Assembly: GCA_039819085.1 (NCBI GenBank)
Contig: JBCBSQ010000031.1
Coordinates: 1-17,922 of the forward strand
Reading direction: 5' to 3'
Origin: MED-G105 sp039819085
Lineage (GTDB): Bacteria; Pseudomonadota; Alphaproteobacteria; Caulobacterales; Parvularculaceae
DNA: 17,922 nucleotides
Made by a program: the position numbers and the translations under genes. The notes beneath the pieces are model-generated. The model was not told the origin of the DNA. It saw only the letters and a list, made by a program, of their open reading frames with translations, and did no database searches. Numbering within the stretch: the stretch's first letter is position 1; each line of letters starts with the position of its first letter. Positions 13,455 to 17,922 of this stretch are shown here, one piece after another.

Positions 13455-14386
13455 GCCGTCGTCAGGGCGACGAAGACGTCCTCTAAATCCGGCTCTTCCG
13501 TGGCGAGGTCGGCGATGCTCACGCCGGCCTCGCGCACTTGTTCGAGCAGGCGCCCGATCCCGGTCTCGGCCGCGCGGTATGTGATCGACAAGGCCCCGTC
13601 CTCGCGGATCTTCGCGTCGAGGTCCGCGAGCCCCGCCGGCACGCCCGACAGCGGCTCCTTCGGCATGACGCAGAGCGTCCTATGGTCGAGACGCTTCAAG
13701 AGGTCCTGCGTCGACTCGCACGCGATGATCTCGCCATGATTCACAATGGCGATCGCGTCGCAGAGCTCTTGGGCTTCTTCCAAATAATGGGTCGTCAGGA
13801 TGATGGTCGTCCCGCGCGCGTGCAGCTCGCGCACATAGTCCCAAAGCTGGCGGCGCAGCTCCACGTCGACGCCCGCCGTCGGTTCATCCAGGATCAGCAC
13901 CGGCGGATTGTGAACCAGCGCTTTGGCCACCATCAGCCGCCGCTTCATGCCGCCGGACAGCTGGCGCACATAAGCGTCGGCTTTGTCGTCGAGCCCCACG
14001 GCGGCGAGGATCTCCATGCTCCGCCGTTCGGATTTCGGCACGCCGTAGAACCCGGCCTGGAGCTCCAGCGCCTCTAGCGGCGTGAAGAACGGATCCATGG
14101 TGATTTCCTGCGGCACGACCCCGATCGCCGCGCGCGCCTCGCGGGGGTGTTTGTCGATGTCGATGCCCCAGATCCGCGCCGTGCCTGAGGTCTTGGTCAC
14201 GAGCCCCGCCAGTATGTTGATAAAGGTCGACTTGCCCGCCCCGTTCGGTCCGAGGAGGCCGAATATCGAACCCGTCGGGATCTGCAGATCGATGGCTTTC
14301 AGCGCGCGCTTCTCCGGCATCTTGCCCGAAGCGCGATAGGTCTTTTCGAGGCCGGCGGCCTCGATGGCGTAGTCTGGCGCGGTCAT
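13451..14386 (-). CDS. ABC transporter ATP-binding protein, ABC-2 / NodI-like
   Basis: 311 residues. Complete nucleotide-binding domain: Walker A GPNGAGKS (46-53), Q-loop Q93, signature LSGGM (143-147), Walker B VLILDE (163-168), H-loop H200 in TTHYLEEA. After about residue 225 there is a C-terminal extension of about 85 residues ending in EPDLEDVFVALT, typical of ABC-2 exporters (CcmA/NodI/DrrA style), which drive export of lipids, polysaccharides or drugs. No permease gene follows or precedes it on the same strand within the window, so its membrane partner must be elsewhere. No regulatory site is recognised. Confidence 0.93.
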   Translation of the reverse strand: MTAPDYAIEAAGLEKTYRASGKMPEKRALKAIDLQIPTGSIFGLLGPNGAGKSTFINILAGLVTKTSGTARIWGIDIDKHPREARAAIGVVPQEITMDPFFTPLEALELQAGFYGVPKSERRSMEILAAVGLDDKADAYVRQLSGGMKRRLMVAKALVHNPPVLILDEPTAGVDVELRRQLWDYVRELHARGTTIILTTHYLEEAQELCDAIAIVNHGEIIACESTQDLLKRLDHRTLCVMPKEPLSGVPAGLADLDAKIREDGALSITYRAAETGIGRLLEQVREAGVSIADLATEEPDLEDVFVALTTA

Positions 14387-14496
14387 GGAGTCCCCGAGGA
14401 AAGAACCGGTCGTCGGCCTGGATATTAGGCTGACCGCGCGAGATTGTAAGACGCGCCGGTCTTGACCCCGCGCGCGGCCCGCTGGAAGAGACGACC

Positions 14497-14697
14497 ATGA
14501 CCGCTCCGATCCAAGACCACGACGCGCCGGAAGTCTTCTATGTCGACGACCACAAGGTCGCCTGCGACGGCGGCGAGGGCGCGCTCGGCCATCCCATCGT
14601 CTGGTACGAAATGGGCGATGACGGCGTCGTCGAGTGCGGCTATTGCGACCGCCGCTTCATCCTCGCCGGCGGCCCGGCCGACGACCGCGCGCCTTAA
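14497..14697 (+). CDS. Zinc-finger (zf-CHCC) domain protein
   Basis: 66 residues, the whole being one zf-CHCC domain (PF10276), the bacterial relative of the mitochondrial complex I subunit NDUFS6. The ligands are Cys23, His32, Cys47 and Cys50 (VACDGG, GHPIVWYE, ECGYCDRRF). The usual length of this family is 60-80 residues. A GGAAGAG stretch precedes the ATG. It is divergent from the ABC gene. In alphaproteobacteria this gene often stands alone, as here, and a link to respiratory complex I assembly is inference from the eukaryotic relative. Confidence 0.88.
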   Translation: MTAPIQDHDAPEVFYVDDHKVACDGGEGALGHPIVWYEMGDDGVVECGYCDRRFILAGGPADDRAP

Positions 14698-14784
14698 GCC
14701 CCCGAACTCCCCCAAGGGCGCCCCTTTCCTTCCGCGCCCCCGGCTCTATCGTCGCGGCCAAACAGTTTCGGGAGGAGACGCGCG

Positions 14785-15702
14785 ATGGGCGTGCTAGACG
14801 GAAAAACAGTTCTCATCACCGGCGGCGGCAACGGCATCGGCAAGGAATGCGCGCTGCTCGCGTCCAAGGAAGGCGCGAAGGTCGTCGTCAATGATCTCGG
14901 CGGCGGGGTCGCCGGCGGCGACGCAGGCGACGCGGGCCCCGCCGAACAAGTGGCCGCCGAAATCCGCGCAGCCGGCGGCGAAGCAGTCTCCAATTCCGAC
15001 AGCGTCACCGATATGGCCGCCGTCAAAGGCATGGTCGAGCAAGCCATGGACGCGTTCGGCGGCCTCCACGCCGTGATCAATCCGGCCGGCATCCTGCGCG
15101 ACACCATGTTCCACAAAATGTCGGAGGAGGACTGGCGCGCCGTTATCGACGTCCACCTCCACGGCAGCTTCAACGTCGCCCGCGCCAGCGTCGAGCATTT
15201 CCGCGAACAAGAAGACGGCGCCTATGTCCTCTTCACCTCAACTTCCGGCCTCATCGGAAATATCGGCCAGGCCAACTACGCCGCCGCCAAGCTCGGCATT
15301 ATGGGCCTCTCTCGGATCATCGCGATGGAGGGCGTGCGCAAGAATGTCCGTTCCAACATCATCGCGCCCTTCGCCTGGACGCGGATGATCGCCACCATCC
15401 CCGTGAAAGACGAAGCGGCCGCCGAGCGCGTCGAGCGCATGCGCAACGCCATGCGCGCCGACCAGGTCGCCCAGCTCGCCGTGGCGCTCTGTTCCGACGG
15501 CGCGAAAGACACCTCCGGCCAGATCTTCGCCGTGCGCGGCAACGAGGTCGTCCTCTTCGACCAGCCCCGCCCCGTCCGTTCCCTCGCCAAACTCGACGGC
15601 TGGGACCCCCAGACCCTCATCGACCAGGCCCTGCCCGCCATGAAAGCCGAAATGTTCGACTTGGGCGCCACAACAAGCGTCTTTCCATACGAGCCGGTGT
15701 AA
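14785..15702 (+). CDS. SDR-family 3-hydroxyacyl-CoA dehydrogenase-like protein (MFE-2 type)
   Basis: 305 residues, NAD(P)-dependent. The cofactor loop TGGGNGIG is at 12-19, catalytic Ser152, Tyr165 and Lys169 (YAAAK). Several segments match the dehydrogenase domain of peroxisomal multifunctional enzyme type 2 (HSD17B4): VVVNDLGG after the second strand, DVHLHGSFNVAR, GNIGQANYAAAKLG and IIAPFAWTRM. These bacterial relatives oxidise (3R)-hydroxyacyl-CoA or similar thioesters in beta-oxidation-like routes; the substrate is inferred. The usual NNAG motif reads NPAG (99-102). GGAGGAG precedes the ATG. An alcohol dehydrogenase gene follows 39 bases downstream, probably in the same operon. Confidence 0.88.
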   Translation: MGVLDGKTVLITGGGNGIGKECALLASKEGAKVVVNDLGGGVAGGDAGDAGPAEQVAAEIRAAGGEAVSNSDSVTDMAAVKGMVEQAMDAFGGLHAVINPAGILRDTMFHKMSEEDWRAVIDVHLHGSFNVARASVEHFREQEDGAYVLFTSTSGLIGNIGQANYAAAKLGIMGLSRIIAMEGVRKNVRSNIIAPFAWTRMIATIPVKDEAAAERVERMRNAMRADQVAQLAVALCSDGAKDTSGQIFAVRGNEVVLFDQPRPVRSLAKLDGWDPQTLIDQALPAMKAEMFDLGATTSVFPYEPV

Positions 15703-15741
15703 ACGGCCCGGCGCCATAACAACAACCAGGAGGAAACCCCC

Positions 15742-16884
15742 ATGCTGTCCAGTCAGAACTTCACCGTCCCGCCGCTGCCGACGCTCATCTTCGGCCAGGG
15801 CGCGAGCCTGAAACTCAGCGACCATACCCAGGCCCTCGGCCTGCATGCCGCGCTGATCGTCACCGACAAGAACCTCCACGCCTCGGGCGTCCTCGCGCCG
15901 GTGATCGACGCGCTGCGGACCGCGAACATCCATGTCGACGTCTTTGACGGCGTCGAGCCGAACCCGACGGACAAAAACGTCGAGGCCGGCGCGGCCATGT
16001 TGGGCAAGCTCGAAAACGCCTGCGTCATTCCGATCGGCGGCGGCTCGTCCATGGATTGCGGCAAAGCCGTCGCGCTTCTCGCCGCGAATGGCGGCGCCGT
16101 CGAGGCCATGCAGGCGACGACGCCGGCCCCGGCCAAAGCGCCCGTCATCGCCGTGCCGACGACGGCGGGCACAGGTTCGGAGACCAATGGCGCGTGCGTC
16201 ATCACCAATAGCGGGCTCGGCCGGAAGACCTATGTCATCCATCCCAGCATCACGCCGGCTTTCGCCGTGCTGGACCCGGACCTTACGATCGGCCTGCCGA
16301 CCTACCCCACCGCCACTTGCGGCTTCGACGTATTGACCCACGCCACCGAAGCGTTCGTCTCGGTCGGGGCGAACGCCTATTCCGACGCCATCGCGCTCGA
16401 GGCGATCGGCAAGGTCGCCAACAATCTCCGCAATGTCATTCAAGACGGCGGCGATGTCGAAGCCCGCGCGCAAATGCTGCTCGGCTCGGCCATGGCGGCC
16501 ATGGCGTTCAATGTGGCGGGGCTGGGCTCCGTACACGGCACCGGCCACGCCCTTTCAGCCCGGCTCAACGCCGCGCATGGCCAAACGCTCGCGACCATGC
16601 TGCCGCATGTGATGGAGTACAATATGCCGGAGCGGTCGGAGAAATACGCCGAGGTCGCCCGCCTGCTCGACCCGTCCTCGGCCCCGTCCGGAACCGTCGC
16701 CATCGATGCGGTGCTTAAACTCCGCAGCGATATCGGCATCGACCGCTCGATCCGCGATCTCGGCGGCGAAGACGACCTGCTCCCCACCCTCGTCGAGGAC
16801 GCCACCGCCGACCTTATCAACGCCTTCAACCCAAGGCCCGTCGACCCGGCGGCCCTGGAGTCGCTTTACCGCGCGGCGTGGTAA
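15742..16884 (+). CDS. Iron-containing alcohol dehydrogenase (group III)
   Basis: 380 residues, standard family length. The nucleotide-binding GGGSSMDCGK is at 99-108 and TTAGTGSET at about 140-148. Metal ligands by alignment with FucO-type enzymes: Asp196, His200 (GFDVLTHATEA), His265 (VHGTGHALS) and His279 (AAHGQTL), all present, so the enzyme should be active. It would interconvert an alcohol and an aldehyde with NAD(P)H in the cytoplasm. AGGAGG at 15728-15733 is a strong ribosome-binding site. Short spacing after the SDR gene suggests co-transcription and a shared catabolic route; the substrate cannot be deduced. Confidence 0.94.
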   Translation: MLSSQNFTVPPLPTLIFGQGASLKLSDHTQALGLHAALIVTDKNLHASGVLAPVIDALRTANIHVDVFDGVEPNPTDKNVEAGAAMLGKLENACVIPIGGGSSMDCGKAVALLAANGGAVEAMQATTPAPAKAPVIAVPTTAGTGSETNGACVITNSGLGRKTYVIHPSITPAFAVLDPDLTIGLPTYPTATCGFDVLTHATEAFVSVGANAYSDAIALEAIGKVANNLRNVIQDGGDVEARAQMLLGSAMAAMAFNVAGLGSVHGTGHALSARLNAAHGQTLATMLPHVMEYNMPERSEKYAEVARLLDPSSAPSGTVAIDAVLKLRSDIGIDRSIRDLGGEDDLLPTLVEDATADLINAFNPRPVDPAALESLYRAAW

Positions 16885-17012
16885 GCGGGGCGTGTCGGGG
16901 CCGGTTTGAGGCGGCGTCAACGGGGGTCCGCCCCTTGGAGGGTGCGAAAACTGGTTATAGTTCCGCCGCTAATCCCCAACCTCGGACAGGCCGTTGGCGG
17001 ACATATATTCAA

Positions 17013-17345
17013 CTAGACCGCAAACTGCTTTCGGTCTTTGCCCTGTTCTTCATATGTGCGCAGCCAGACAGGGGTCATGCCACGGCCGGACCAGGTTTTT
17101 CCCGTCTCCGGGTCGCGATACTTTGCGGGCACTTTGCCTGTCTTCTTCCTCGCGATTGGTTTGGTCTGCTTAACGGGATTCTTGTGCGCTGTTGCGGCCC
17201 CTGGCTGCTGACGAATAATATTCTGCAGCTTATCCATTTTGCCCCGGAGCGCCGCAACTTCCGATTCGGCTAAAGCCGCGATCCGTTCGTCCAGTCTCTC
17301 CCGCAATTCCAGCAGCTCGTCGATATTCATGCCATTAAAGTCCAT
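17013..17345 (-). CDS. H-NS-like (HvrA/MucR-independent) nucleoid-associated protein
   Basis: 110 residues from the ATG at 17345; a TTG at 17387 would add a lysine-rich 14-residue leader that relatives lack, and AAGGA lies about 11 bases upstream of the ATG. The N-terminal half (about 6-46: IDELLELRERLDERIAALAE...) is a coiled-coil oligomerisation region. A basic linker rich in Lys/Pro follows, then the C-terminal DNA-binding core YRDPETGKTWSGRGMTPVW (about 76-94), the H-NS core of the alphaproteobacterial HvrA type with its GRG hook. Such proteins bind AT-rich DNA and silence foreign genes. The gene and its upstream region are themselves lower in GC than the surrounding DNA. Confidence 0.9.
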   Translation of the reverse strand: MDFNGMNIDELLELRERLDERIAALAESEVAALRGKMDKLQNIIRQQPGAATAHKNPVKQTKPIARKKTGKVPAKYRDPETGKTWSGRGMTPVWLRTYEEQGKDRKQFAV

Positions 17346-17640
17346 CGCCGGTTTTTCCTTTTTCTTATTCCTTGGTGCTTCACCCAAGCTCCAGTCATAT
17401 CACAACCTCTTAAACAAACTATATATGACCGACATTCAAGATTGGACGGTACATTATCGCGTTGGTGCGCCTTCGCGCCAAAGCACGCCTGACGCCTCCA
17501 GATTTCCAATGACTCCATATTGCGCCCATCCCAGCTGACGACGGTGGTCGCAGCGAATGGCGCAAAATCGCCGGTAGCGGCCATTCACGCAGAACCGATT
17601 TCATATATAGAGCGACCATGTCCAAGCTGGAGTCTTCGCG

Positions 17641-17922
17641 TTGTCTGTTCCGTACGCCATATTCTGTGCAGACCCTCTCAATCCGCGATCCGCTGAGCCC
17701 GACTTTGCAATTGAAGTCGCCGCTGCCCGCGAAGCTGGTTTCGCGCCGATCCTGTTGGATCACGATGCCCTCGATCATCGTGTAGATGCGGCTGAAGCGC
17801 TTCGCATAGCACGGATCGCGGAGCCCGGTTGTGCTGTCTATCGGGGTTGGATGCTTCGCAGTGAAGCGTACAGGGCGCTGTTCGAGACCCTTTTGGCGCG
17901 CGGCGTCCGATTGCTCACGGAG
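17641..17922 (+). CDS. ATP-grasp-like protein, N-terminal part, runs off the window
   Basis: A 94-codon frame open to the last base. It has no ATG near the family-like beginning; I choose the TTG at 17641 because GGAG (17629-17632) lies 8 bases upstream and the product then starts SVPYAIFCADPLNPRSAEPD. This and the later segments (AAAREAGFAPILLDHDAL, VYRGWML, ALFETLLARGVRLLTE) resemble the N-terminal pre-ATP-grasp region of a family of stand-alone ATP-grasp ligase-like proteins whose substrate is unknown. The frame has alphaproteobacterial codon use. The ATP-binding motifs themselves would lie beyond the window. CDS call is good; function is moderate. Confidence 0.68.
   Translation, partial: MSVPYAIFCADPLNPRSAEPDFAIEVAAAREAGFAPILLDHDALDHRVDAAEALRIARIAEPGCAVYRGWMLRSEAYRALFETLLARGVRLLTE

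Noticed and set aside
15238..16548. 436-codon frame antisense to the SDR and alcohol dehydrogenase genes
   Set aside because: It spans the end of one well-supported gene, the intergenic gap and much of the next. Low-complexity Arg/Gly/Asp-rich translation marks it as a shadow.
17419..17778. 119-codon minus-strand frame
   Set aside because: Overlaps the better plus-strand ATP-grasp-like frame, and its translation shows no family resemblance, signal or domain.
1..17922. CRISPR array, toxin-antitoxin pair, prophage genes or biosynthetic cluster
   Set aside because: No regularly spaced repeats, no paired small toxin/antitoxin frames, and no phage structural or integrase genes can be seen.

Overview
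The window looks like the chromosome of a GC-rich alphaproteobacterium, possibly of the Caulobacterales/Parvularculales/Hyphomonadaceae area. This rests on base composition, a CIRCE-controlled groES-groEL pair, an alphaproteobacterial H-NS-like protein, a zf-CHCC protein and the general look of the proteins. The lineage is inference; no rRNA is present.

Layout. 1-5700: 3' part of a CPA1-type cation/proton antiporter, overlapping convergently with a serine beta-lactamase/esterase-family gene. Then come a secreted DUF3089 alpha/beta-hydrolase and groES-groEL, with a CIRCE operator upstream and a strong intrinsic terminator downstream. 5795-6610: a small secreted protein of unknown function (minus strand) and tRNA-Ser(GCT). 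6907-10532 (minus strand): the distal part of a type II secretion operon, reading gspE 3' end, gspF, two pseudopilin genes, a short gspL-like gene and a GspM/GspC-like composite gene. Four of the junctions are ATGA stop/start overlaps, so this was one translationally coupled operon.

10533-12375 is the disturbed part. A complete IS3-family element of 1223 bp sits between the last 46 codons of gspE (minus strand) and the last 28 codons of a Vsr-type mismatch endonuclease gene (plus strand). Both genes are missing their 5' ends at the IS, and no target-site duplication is visible. This is the signature of an IS-mediated deletion, inversion or recombination rather than a simple insertion. To the right lie an intact tRNA-Arg(CCG), a non-coding, partly AT-rich stretch with hairpins and an iterated GTGCTGACA motif, and the 5' half of a second, different tRNA-Arg(CCG) broken in its anticodon stem. 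The best reading is a decayed genomic island that had entered a tRNA-Arg gene, carried vsr and a replacement tRNA, and was later joined to the secretion operon by the IS.

12492-17922 returns to ordinary chromosome. It holds a TraB/GumN-family lipoprotein, an orphan ABC-2-type ATPase, a zf-CHCC protein, an SDR dehydrogenase of the MFE-2 3-hydroxyacyl-CoA type followed 39 bp later by an iron-dependent alcohol dehydrogenase, an H-NS-like protein, and the 5' part of an ATP-grasp-like gene that starts with TTG and runs off the window.

Functional links: GroES and GroEL form one chaperonin. The secretion genes would form an inner-membrane platform (GspE/F/L/M/C plus minor pseudopilins), but the ATPase gene is broken here, so the system works only if another gspE, gspD and gspG exist elsewhere. 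No wholly new system is evident; the most rewarding region is the IS/tRNA-Arg junction and the unusual composition of the secretion operon.
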